From Mycobacterium sp. (GTDB lineage: Bacteria; Actinomycetota; Actinomycetes; Mycobacteriales; Mycobacteriaceae), in contig JACPVR010000023.1 of NCBI GenBank assembly GCA_016197405.1, positions 1-64,000 of the forward strand: DNA of 64,000 bases, in the 5' to 3' direction. Position 1 is the first letter of the stretch. Each line of letters begins with the position of its first letter. Below the pieces are notes generated by a model, which saw nothing but the letters and a program-made list of their open reading frames with translations, had not been told where the DNA came from and searched no databases. Both the position numbers and the translations under genes were made by a program. Of this stretch, positions 35,623-43,112 are shown one piece after another.

Positions 35623-37077
35623 ATGCCTCCGGCGACGGACGACGCGAAACACGGTGCCGCGGCGGGCAGATACCTTGCGGGGCAGAGCCGGCCGGACAAG
35701 CGGGCCGCTCAGATCGCCCGCCACATCGAAACCGACATCATCAGGCGCGGCTGGCCGGTGGGGGAGCCGCTGGGTTCCGAGCAGGCGCTGCAGGACAGTT
35801 TCGGGGTGAGCCGGTCGGTGGTGCGCGAAGCGGTGCGTCTCGTCGAGCACCATCAGGTCGCCAGGATGCTCCGCGGTCCCAGCGGCGGTCTGGCGGTCAC
35901 CGCACCGGATGCCGAGCCGGCGACCCGGGCGATGGTCATCTACCTGGAGTATCTCGGCACCACCGTCGGCGAACTGCTCGACGCCAGACTCCTGCTGGAA
36001 CCGCTGGCCGCCGAACTCGCCGCCGAACGTATCGACGAAGCCGGTATCGACCGGCTGCGCGCCATCGTCGGTCGATCCGACGCCGGCGAGGGCGACATGC
36101 ATGTGGTGTTGGCCGGGCTGGCCGGTAACGCGGTCCTGGAGTTGTTCGTCGATGTGCTCACCCGGCTCACGCTGCGGTACGCCGGTGGGGTCGAGCTCGG
36201 CGCGCAGCGCCATGTTGCCGACGTCGTCGAACAGATCACCGCCGACCATGCGGCCATCGTCGACGCGGTTGCCGGCGGCGACTCGGCGAAGGCGAAAACG
36301 CTTACCGCACAGCATGTCCAGCTGGTGACCGGCTGGCTGGACCGGCAGTACCGGCCGGACGGGCAACGCCGGACCACCCGCCCGGGTACGGCCGGAGCCG
36401 GCAAACGCGCCGAACTGGTTGCCGCCGAGATCAGAGAGGACATCGTTGCCGCCGGCTGGCCGATCGGCACGGTTTTCGGCACCGAATCAGAGCTGCTCGC
36501 GCGCTACGGCGTCAGCAGATCGGTGCTGCGCGAGGCGGTCCGGTTGCTCGAATATCACACGGTCGCCCGGATGCGGCGCGGGCCGGGCGGCGGCCTGGTG
36601 GTCACCGAACCGCAGCCCGCTGCGATCGTGGACACCATTGCGCTGTACCTGGAATACCGCCGTCCCAGCCGGGAGGATCTGCGACTGGTCCGCGATGCGA
36701 TCGAGGTCGGCAACGTGGTGACGGTGGTGCGGCGGCGCGGCGACGCCGATGTGTGCGCTTTCCTGGCAGCGCAACGGGTCGCCGAACCGCAGACCCACGA
36801 GGACTTCCGTCAGGCCGGACTGGCCGAATTCTTCTTCCACGCCGACCTCGACGAGCTGGCCGGCAACCGGGTGCTGAGCCTGTTCCTGCGGATCCTGGTG
36901 GAACTGTTCCGCAGGCATTGGATGTCGACCGACCAACCCATGCCCGGGGCGGGCGAGGCCGCCGACGTGCATCGCGCGCACGCCCGCATCGTCGAAGCCG
37001 TCAGCGACGGGGACGCCGGACTGGCGCAGCACCGCGCCCGCCGGCACCTGGAGGCGCTGTCGTCGTGGTGGATCTGA
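35623..37077 (+). CDS. Tandem FadR/GntR-type transcriptional regulator
   Basis: The 484-residue protein is a head-to-tail duplication of a FadR-type GntR regulator. Winged helices lie at about 27-90 (F-G-V-S-R-S-V-V-R-E-A-V-R-L-V-E) and 262-325 (Y-G-V-S-R-S-V-L-R-E-A-V-R-L-L-E). Each is followed by a helical FCD-like ligand domain (100-240 and 340-480). One chain could therefore mimic the usual dimer. It starts eight bases after the fused dehydrogenase stop, so it probably controls the SDR-dehydrogenase unit in response to an acyl-CoA; that is inferred from position. Confidence 0.85.
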   Translation: MPPATDDAKHGAAAGRYLAGQSRPDKRAAQIARHIETDIIRRGWPVGEPLGSEQALQDSFGVSRSVVREAVRLVEHHQVARMLRGPSGGLAVTAPDAEPATRAMVIYLEYLGTTVGELLDARLLLEPLAAELAAERIDEAGIDRLRAIVGRSDAGEGDMHVVLAGLAGNAVLELFVDVLTRLTLRYAGGVELGAQRHVADVVEQITADHAAIVDAVAGGDSAKAKTLTAQHVQLVTGWLDRQYRPDGQRRTTRPGTAGAGKRAELVAAEIREDIVAAGWPIGTVFGTESELLARYGVSRSVLREAVRLLEYHTVARMRRGPGGGLVVTEPQPAAIVDTIALYLEYRRPSREDLRLVRDAIEVGNVVTVVRRRGDADVCAFLAAQRVAEPQTHEDFRQAGLAEFFFHADLDELAGNRVLSLFLRILVELFRRHWMSTDQPMPGAGEAADVHRAHARIVEAVSDGDAGLAQHRARRHLEALSSWWI

Positions 37078-37143
37078 CCGGCGTAAACGCTGAATCCAGA
37101 CGATTCCAAGCCAATTCCAAGCGTCGCCGCTAACTTTTGGCCC

Positions 37144-38499
37144 ATGCGTAGCAAGCTGTGCTCGTCGATGGCTGTCATAGTGCTGCTGACCGGCTGCGGT
37201 GGCGGGCCGAAACCGACGGTCCCGACCCCGTCGGCGAAGGACACCGGTGCCGCCGACACCAGCAGCATCGAGATCAACGGCGACGCCTCGACGCCGGTCA
37301 ACAAGATCGCCGTGAAGGCCATCGCCGACCTCCAGCAGTATTGGGCCGAGGAGTATCCCAAGCTCTACGGCGGCGACTACCAGCCGGTCGAGGGCGGGTT
37401 CTATTCGGTCATACCGTCCACCGACGACCCTCCGCCGTGTGCGCAGAGCGTCGCCGAGGTCGCCGGTAATGCCTTCTACTGCTCGACCGATGACGTGGTC
37501 GCGTGGGACGCCGAGGGTCTGCTGCCCGAGCTACAGGCCAAGTTCGGTGATTTCGTCATACCGATCGTGTTCGCGCACGAATGGGGTCACGCGATCCAGG
37601 GCCGGTCCAATTTCACCGCCCGCACCGTCACCAAGGAACTGCAAGCCGACTGTTTCGCCGGCGGCTGGGCCAAACACGCCCAGGACAGCGGGGTGTTCAA
37701 GGCCAACAGCGCCGAGCTCGACGAGGCCCTGGCCGGGATCCTGGAACTGCGCGACACCCCGGGCACCAGCAATATCGACCCCAACGCCCACGGCAGCGGC
37801 TTCGACCGCGTCGGCGCCTTCCAGGACGGTTACGACAACGGCCCGGCCAAGTGCAAGGACTACCGCGACGACGACCCGGTGGTCGTCGAGCTGCCGTTCA
37901 ACGATGCCGAGGACGAGGCCCGCGGGGGCGACGCCCCGTACGACTCGATCGTCAACGGTGTGCCCTACGACCTGGAGGATTACTGGACACAGGTGTATCC
38001 GGAGCTCACCGACGGTGAGCAGTGGGTGCCGGTGCGCGGCCTGCAACCGTTCGATCCGGCCAACCCACCGATGTGCGGAGACACTCCCGCCACGGGTTAC
38101 GTGCTGTTCTACTGCGTCCCTGACGATTACATCGGCTGGGACAACGTCGACGCGATGCCCGATGTGTATCGGCAGGGCGGCGACTTCGCGGTCGCCACAC
38201 TGCTGGCCACCCAATACGGATTGGCCGCCATGCAACGGGCCAATGACCAGTCCGACGAGAAGACGCAGTCGTTGAGGGGTGACTGCTTCGCCGGCGCGTA
38301 CACCGCAAGCGTCGTGCTCGGAAATCGCTCGGCGACAAGTAGTTACCAGATCTCACCGGGGGATCTCGATGAGGCGATCACAGCTCTTCTGGTGTTCCGC
38401 GGCGATGGTGACGTGGATCGGCAGGGGGCCGGGTTCGAACGGGTCCGGCACTATCGCGACGGTGTCATCAACGGCGCAGGGGCCTGTCTGACGAACTAG
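37144..38499 (+). CDS. Lipoprotein, neutral zinc metallopeptidase with duplicated domain
   Basis: The 451-residue protein begins with a lipoprotein signal (hydrophobic run ending L-L-T-G-C, acylated Cys near residue 18). The first repeat (about 45-235) has the zinc motif H-E-W-G-H near residue 147, then an E-L-Q-A-D-C-F-A-G segment that supplies the third ligand. The second repeat (about 260-450) keeps the fold, including R-G-D-C-F-A-G and G-F-E-R-V, but has A-T-Q-Y-G in place of the zinc motif. It is therefore one active and one inactive metallopeptidase-like unit on the outer face of the membrane. It follows the regulator by 66 bases. Confidence 0.85.
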   Translation: MRSKLCSSMAVIVLLTGCGGGPKPTVPTPSAKDTGAADTSSIEINGDASTPVNKIAVKAIADLQQYWAEEYPKLYGGDYQPVEGGFYSVIPSTDDPPPCAQSVAEVAGNAFYCSTDDVVAWDAEGLLPELQAKFGDFVIPIVFAHEWGHAIQGRSNFTARTVTKELQADCFAGGWAKHAQDSGVFKANSAELDEALAGILELRDTPGTSNIDPNAHGSGFDRVGAFQDGYDNGPAKCKDYRDDDPVVVELPFNDAEDEARGGDAPYDSIVNGVPYDLEDYWTQVYPELTDGEQWVPVRGLQPFDPANPPMCGDTPATGYVLFYCVPDDYIGWDNVDAMPDVYRQGGDFAVATLLATQYGLAAMQRANDQSDEKTQSLRGDCFAGAYTASVVLGNRSATSSYQISPGDLDEAITALLVFRGDGDVDRQGAGFERVRHYRDGVINGAGACLTN

Positions 38500-38505
38500 C
38501 GGAGG

Positions 38506-39180
38506 TCAGGCCGGGCGGGGGATGGCCGCCGACTTCGCCTGACCCAGCCAGGTCGGCACCGTTCGCCGCGCATCACCGGTACCCGACAGCGTCACACTGC
38601 CGTCGAGCAGGCTGCGCGACCACGAGGTGTCACCGCGCCAGATCTCGGTGAGGGTGCGCAGGCTGGTCTGCACCGTCGCGGAGACTTCGAAACCCGGGTC
38701 GAAATCGCAGATGTCGGCCTCGCCGTCGGAGACCACCAACCACCACCGCGACGCTTTCGGCTCGACACCGGACAGCGCGAAATGCAACACGGTGCGCGCC
38801 CGCGGCCACGCCTCGATCGGCACGGTGCGCCGGATGTCCCACATCAGCAGATGAGGATCGAGATCGGCCTCGCCGAGCTCACCGACCCACCGGGTGCCCC
38901 AGGACATCAGCTCGTTGACCACACCGGCCAGCTCCTGGCCGCACGCGGTGAGCACATAGCCGGTGCGCCCGTCGTCCTCGACCCGCTCCACCACGCCGGC
39001 CCGGGTCAGCGACTTGAGCCGTTTGGACAACAGCGCGGGCGACATCCGGGGGACACCGCGCCGTAGGTCGTTGAAATGACGGCTGCCCAGCAACATCTCG
39101 CGCACGATGAGCAGTGTCCAGCGCTCGTCGAGCACATCCATGGCCTTGGCCATCGGACAGAACTGACCGTATGACGACAT
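38506..39180 (-). CDS. HxlR family transcriptional regulator with C-terminal SCP2-like domain
   Basis: The 224-residue protein has an HxlR winged helix (about 1-105, starting M-S-S-Y-G-Q-F-C-P-M-A-K-A, with D-E-R-W-T-L-L-I-V-R-E and R-H-F-N-D-L-R-R-G-V-P). A C-terminal SCP2-like lipid-binding domain (about 125-220) follows. The cysteine near residue 8 is a possible redox sensor as in other HxlR proteins. The ATG at 39180 has a GGAGG site seven bases upstream. It is divergent from a methyltransferase gene across a palindromic operator at about 39233-39276. Confidence 0.85.
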   Translation of the reverse strand: MSSYGQFCPMAKAMDVLDERWTLLIVREMLLGSRHFNDLRRGVPRMSPALLSKRLKSLTRAGVVERVEDDGRTGYVLTACGQELAGVVNELMSWGTRWVGELGEADLDPHLLMWDIRRTVPIEAWPRARTVLHFALSGVEPKASRWWLVVSDGEADICDFDPGFEVSATVQTSLRTLTEIWRGDTSWSRSLLDGSVTLSGTGDARRTVPTWLGQAKSAAIPRPA

Positions 39181-39232
39181 GGGGGAACCTCCGCGATCGG
39201 TGGCTCCAGTACACCCGGATTCGCCGGCGTTG

Positions 39233-39276
39233 GCCAGTACAGATCCTGTACCGGCGCCGGTACAGATCCGGCACTG
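39233..39276. promoter_or_regulatory. Palindromic operator between HxlR and methyltransferase genes
   Basis: A perfect 16-base palindrome GTACCGGCGCCGGTAC (39248-39263) is flanked by matching outer CCAGT/ACTGG. The ten-base unit GTACAGATCC occurs twice in direct orientation, at 39238 and 39260. The site lies in the only gap between the two divergent genes, so it probably controls both. Confidence 0.6.
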
Positions 39277-39310
39277 GTGGACAACACCGTGACGGGGTGA
39301 CGATGAGGTC

Positions 39311-40141
39311 ATGAACACCGATTACGCCGCCGCGGTCGACCGCGAGCTGGAGAACAAACACCGCACCTTATGGGGCCGGGGCGACTACCCGGCCATCGCA
39401 ACCGATATCGTCGCGCCGCTGGGCCCGATCCTGGTGAGCGCCGCCGGCGTCGGACCCGGTATCCGGGTCCTCGACGTCGCGGCGGGCACCGGCAATGCCG
39501 CCATCCCGGCGGCGGCCACCGGCGCGGATGTCGTCGCCACCGACCTGGTACCCGAACTTCTGCAATGCGGTGAGCGCCGCGCTGCGTCGGAGGGGATCGA
39601 GTTGTCGTGGCAGCCGGCCAACGCCGAAGACCTGCCGTTCGCCGATGCCGAGTTCGACACCGTGCTGTCGTGTAGCGGCGTGATGTTCGCGCCGCACCAC
39701 CAGCGCGCGGCCGACGAACTGATCCGGGTGTGCCGCCCCGGCGGCACCATCGGTTTGATCAGTTGGACCCCGCAGGGCTTCATCGGCCAGATGTTCTCCG
39801 CCATGAAGCCCTATGTGCCCGCGCCGCCGGCGGGTGTCTCCCCGCCGCCGTTGTGGGGCAGCGAAAGTCATGTCATCACCCTGCTGGACGGCGCCGTCGA
39901 AGACGTGGTGGCCCAGCACGGCTCACTGGTGGTGGACCGGTTCGCCGACGGTGCGGCCTTCCGCGACTACTTCAAGGCCAATTACGGGCCCACCATCGCC
40001 GCCTACGCCAACATCGCCGACGCTCCCGAGAAGGTCGCGGCAATGGATGCCGCGCTGGCCGAGCTGGGGGACCGTGCGCTGGCCGGATCGTCGACGATGC
40101 GATGGGAGTACCTGTTGGTCACCGCGCGGAAAGCGGCTTGA
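39311..40141 (+). CDS. Class I SAM-dependent methyltransferase
   Basis: The 276-residue protein has the SAM motif V-L-D-V-A-A-G-T-G-N near residue 52, A-N-A-E-D-L-P-F near 100 and L-I-R-V-C-R-P-G-G near 140. This fits the UbiE/COQ5-like methyltransferase group. The N-terminus contains an H-R-T-L-W-G-R-G-D-Y stretch shared by a mycobacterial subgroup. It is divergent from the HxlR regulator and probably its target. The substrate is not predictable. Confidence 0.82.
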   Translation: MNTDYAAAVDRELENKHRTLWGRGDYPAIATDIVAPLGPILVSAAGVGPGIRVLDVAAGTGNAAIPAAATGADVVATDLVPELLQCGERRAASEGIELSWQPANAEDLPFADAEFDTVLSCSGVMFAPHHQRAADELIRVCRPGGTIGLISWTPQGFIGQMFSAMKPYVPAPPAGVSPPPLWGSESHVITLLDGAVEDVVAQHGSLVVDRFADGAAFRDYFKANYGPTIAAYANIADAPEKVAAMDAALAELGDRALAGSSTMRWEYLLVTARKAA

Positions 40142-40198
40142 TCGCCGGTCGGCAACTCAATCAGACTGAAGAACAAGGTAATTCGAGAACATCTGGGT

Positions 40199-41260
40199 TC
40201 AGCGGCGCAGGGTCTGCGACGGCGTCTCACCCCAGCGCTTACGGTATTCGACGCTGAAGCTACCGAGGTGGTGAAATCCCCAACGCTGGGCGACGGCGGT
40301 GACCGTCACACCATCGGAGGTCACGGCATCGGCGAGTTCGGAGTGCACCCGCTCCAAACGGCGTTCCCGGACGAATGTCATCGGAGTCATGCCGACCTCG
40401 TCGTGGAATCCCTGCTGAACCGACCGGACGCTCATGTGCACCGCGCGCGCCAGCGATGCCACCGTGATCCGTTCGGCGAGATGGCTTTCGATGTAATCCA
40501 TCGCGTCCTGGATCACTGCCAGGCGCCGATTCGGCGAGGGGGGTTCGACGATCTCGGCGTGATAGGTCGAGGGCTGCAGATAGAGCAGACTGCTTATCAC
40601 CAGCTCCTCGACCGCGCTGATACCCCGGCCGCGCGCAACCAGCGAACCCTGGTGGTAGACCTCGGTGTGGACCAACTGCACCGCGACGTTCCAGCGCATG
40701 GCGGCCTCGGTCGCCAGGTCGAATTCTGGATCGAAGACCAGTGGTTTGGCCATGTTCCGCCCGATCAACCGCGTCACGTGCGCGGCCATCGCATGTTCCT
40801 CGATGCGGATCAGCAACTGCGGGGAGTCGTGTTCGAACGCGATGCGCAGCGGCACCCCGGGGCTCGATACCAGCGAGCGCATGGTGTTCGCCTCGAACGT
40901 CGACTGCGGATGCTCGACGGCGGCGCTGCCGTTCATCGGCATGTGAACGGCGAAGTAGCGGCCCGATGCCGGGATGTCGATGACGGCGGCAACGTGCAGA
41001 TCGAGGTAGAGCATGCTGACGTTGCGTAGCCGGACGCCGTGCATGGATGCGGCGAAGTCGTCGGCATTGGCCGCGTCGACCGTCAGCGACAGCGGCGACA
41101 GCGCGCGTCCGATGAGCCGGGCCGCTTCGCCGACATCTTCGGTGTAGAAGATCTCGTGCTCGGACAGCGCAGGCGGCACTCCGCGTGAGCGCACCTTGCG
41201 CCGCACCGGGTGGCTGGTGCGGTGTATGTCGATGTAGCCCAGACGGGTCAGTCGTGACAT
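40199..41260 (-). CDS. AraC family transcriptional regulator
   Basis: The 353-residue protein has an AraC-type ligand-binding-like N-terminal domain (about 25-200) and a C-terminal double helix-turn-helix (about 250-350). The latter includes I-T-V-A-S-L-A-R-A-V-H-M-S-V-R-S-V-Q-Q-G-F and G-F-H-H-L-G-S-F-S-V-E-Y-R-K-R-W-G. It is divergent from the huc operon across 210 bases, so it is a candidate regulator of that operon. An IdeR-like iron box lies just upstream of its start. Effector and targets are unknown. Confidence 0.83.
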   Translation of the reverse strand: MSRLTRLGYIDIHRTSHPVRRKVRSRGVPPALSEHEIFYTEDVGEAARLIGRALSPLSLTVDAANADDFAASMHGVRLRNVSMLYLDLHVAAVIDIPASGRYFAVHMPMNGSAAVEHPQSTFEANTMRSLVSSPGVPLRIAFEHDSPQLLIRIEEHAMAAHVTRLIGRNMAKPLVFDPEFDLATEAAMRWNVAVQLVHTEVYHQGSLVARGRGISAVEELVISSLLYLQPSTYHAEIVEPPSPNRRLAVIQDAMDYIESHLAERITVASLARAVHMSVRSVQQGFHDEVGMTPMTFVRERRLERVHSELADAVTSDGVTVTAVAQRWGFHHLGSFSVEYRKRWGETPSQTLRR

Positions 41261-41283
41261 CGGGGAACTCGGGACGCCGGAGT

Positions 41284-41302
41284 GTAGGCAAGGCTAACTT
41301 TG
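41284..41302. promoter_or_regulatory. Possible IdeR iron box upstream of the AraC gene
   Basis: The 19 bases GTAGGCAAGGCTAACTTTG match 13 of 19 positions of the mycobacterial IdeR box (TTAGGTTAGGCTAACCTAA), including the central AGGCTAAC. The site is 24 bases upstream of the AraC start. The match is incomplete and the claim tentative. Confidence 0.4.
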
Positions 41303-41375
41303 GTGTGCGCGAGATACTTTCGTTCCCTCATTGCAAGTTCTCCCTCCACGGGCGCGCCCCAGCGTAGACAATTCT

Positions 41376-41399
41376 GCGCAATATTGACATCCGTTGCGC
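41376..41399. promoter_or_regulatory. Inverted repeat over a -35-like element upstream of the huc operon
   Basis: GCGCAA (41376-41381) and TTGCGC (41394-41399) form an inverted repeat with a 12-base spacer. A perfect TTGACA (41384-41389) lies inside it, as expected for a promoter covered by a regulator. The -10 element is weak (GATAGG at 41406, 16-base spacing). It is 72 bases upstream of hucM. Confidence 0.45.
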
Positions 41400-41470
41400 G
41401 AAACCGATAGGCACGGCCGTTGTCGCTGAGTACGTTTGGCATCTGTCAGCTCTAACGGCAGGGAGGCCCG

Positions 41471-42010
41471 ATGGTCGCCAACGGTCAGGTAACCGACCAG
41501 ATGTCGCCGGCCGATGCCGTTCGCGACCGTCTCGACGACCCCCGGGTCGCTGCCGCGCTCAACGATCTGCTCGACCATGCCGACCTGCTGGCCATCCTGG
41601 TCGGCGGCCTCGATTCGCTGGTGCGTCGCGGCGATGACATCACCGCAAACGTCACCTCCGCGATCGGCGAACTGAGCGGAACGACGGCACAGGTGCCCGG
41701 GCTCGCCGAGTTCAAGGACATCGACCTCGGCGAACTGCTGACGAGCCTGGCGACGTTGACCGGCGGGCTCGTCAAGGCCACCCCCGCCCTCAGCGTCGTG
41801 TTGAACTCGCCGCTGACCGACCGGCGCAGTGCCGAGGTGCTCGCCGCGCTCGGCGAGGCGGTCGCCACGGCCGGCGAGGGGACGGGGCAGGCGCCCCGCG
41901 GGCTGCGCGGACTGTGGAAGACGATGCACACCGCCGCAAAGGATCCCGATGTCACCCGGGGCCTGGTCTACCTGATCGAGGTTGCCCGACTGTTCGGCCG
42001 CAAGGTCTAG
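41471..42010 (+). CDS. hucM: HucM-type hydrogenase scaffold/membrane-stalk subunit (DUF1641-like)
   Basis: The 179-residue helical protein has a DUF1641-like core (L-L-A-I-L-V-G-G-L-D-S-L-V-R-R-G-D-D-I near residues 40-58) and a later hydrophobic stretch (V-K-A-T-P-A-L-S-V-V-L). It precedes hucS and hucL, as hucM does in M. smegmatis. There HucM forms the stalk that ties the hydrogenase to the membrane and delivers menaquinone. The start has a GGGAGG site. It is the first gene of the operon. The identification rests on position, length and fold type. Confidence 0.75.
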   Translation: MVANGQVTDQMSPADAVRDRLDDPRVAAALNDLLDHADLLAILVGGLDSLVRRGDDITANVTSAIGELSGTTAQVPGLAEFKDIDLGELLTSLATLTGGLVKATPALSVVLNSPLTDRRSAEVLAALGEAVATAGEGTGQAPRGLRGLWKTMHTAAKDPDVTRGLVYLIEVARLFGRKV

Positions 42011-42094
42011 GGGTCCCACCGACTCGGCCGACACACAACTTCATCGCAATCCCAACCGACCGGTCCCGGTGACCGGCAACCGAGAGGAGTTCCC

Positions 42095-43066
42095 ATGGCT
42101 TCGGTGCTCTGGTTCCAGGGCGGTGCGTGCAGCGGCAACACCATGTCATTCCTCAACGCCGAAGAGCCCAATGTGGTCGACCTGATAGTCGATTTCGGTC
42201 TCGATCTGTTGTGGCACCCGTCGCTGGGGCTGGAACTGGGAAAGAACGCGCAAAAGGTCTTCTGGGACTGCGCGAAAGGGGAACGCGCGCTCGACATCTT
42301 CGTCTTCGAGGGAACCGTCATCGAGGCGCCCGACGGGACCGGACGGATGGACATGTTCGCCGACCGCCCCATGAAGGACTGGGTTACCGACCTGGCCGCC
42401 GCGGCGCAGATCGTCGTCGCCATCGGCGACTGTGCCTGCTGGGGAGGTATACCGGCGATGGAGCCCAACCCCTCGGGCTCCACCGGTCTGCAGTTCCACA
42501 AGCGGGAGAAGGGCGGGTTCCTCGGGCCCGATTTCCGCTCCAAGATGGGGCTGCCGGTCATCAACGTCCCGGGTTGCCCGGCTCATCCGGATTGGATCAC
42601 CCAGATCATCGTGGCGCTGGCCACCGGCCGCGCCGGCGATATCGCCCTCGACGACCTGCACCGCCCGGAGACATTCTTCAAGACCTTCACCCAGACCGGC
42701 TGCACGCGCGTGCAGTTCTTCGAATACAAGCAGTCGACGATGTCCTTCGGCGAGGGCACCCGAACCGGTTGCCTGTTCTACGAATTCGGCTGCCGCGGTC
42801 CCATGACGCACTCGCCGTGCAACCGAATCCTGTGGAACCGGCAGTCGTCGAAGACGCGCGCCGGCATGCCGTGCCTGGGGTGTACCGAACCGGAGTTCCC
42901 GCACTTCGACCTGGCCCCCGGCACATTGTTCAAAACCCAGAAGGTCAGTGGGCTGATACCGAAGGAAGTGCCGGAGGGCACCGACCACCTGACCTACATG
43001 GGGCTGGCCGCAGCAGCCAAGATCGCCGCGCCGCAGTGGTCCAAAGAGGACATGTTCGTGGTCTGA
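42095..43066 (+). CDS. hucS: Group 2a [NiFe] hydrogenase small subunit HucS
   Basis: HucS carries the Fe-S clusters that take electrons from the NiFe centre. The 323-residue protein has no Tat signal, as expected for group 2. The proximal-cluster start is C12-S-G-N, where the second cysteine of the canonical pair is missing, followed by G-D-C-A-C-W-G-G and V-P-G-C-P-A-H-P-D-W. C-terminal cysteines in G-C-L-F-Y-E-F-G-C-R-G, P-C-N-R-I and P-C-L-G-C-T bind the other two clusters. The lost cysteine fits the [3Fe-4S] clusters reported for Huc. A GAGGAG site precedes the ATG; hucL follows after 46 bases. Confidence 0.92.
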   Translation: MASVLWFQGGACSGNTMSFLNAEEPNVVDLIVDFGLDLLWHPSLGLELGKNAQKVFWDCAKGERALDIFVFEGTVIEAPDGTGRMDMFADRPMKDWVTDLAAAAQIVVAIGDCACWGGIPAMEPNPSGSTGLQFHKREKGGFLGPDFRSKMGLPVINVPGCPAHPDWITQIIVALATGRAGDIALDDLHRPETFFKTFTQTGCTRVQFFEYKQSTMSFGEGTRTGCLFYEFGCRGPMTHSPCNRILWNRQSSKTRAGMPCLGCTEPEFPHFDLAPGTLFKTQKVSGLIPKEVPEGTDHLTYMGLAAAAKIAAPQWSKEDMFVV

Positions 43067-43112
43067 CGGCCCGGTTGCACCGGCCGTATCCGAAGAACTG
43101 AAAGGACTTTTC

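Noticed and set aside
39233..39276. CRISPR-like or tandem repeat array
   Set aside because: There are only two copies of a ten-base unit arranged around a palindrome; this is an operator, not an array.
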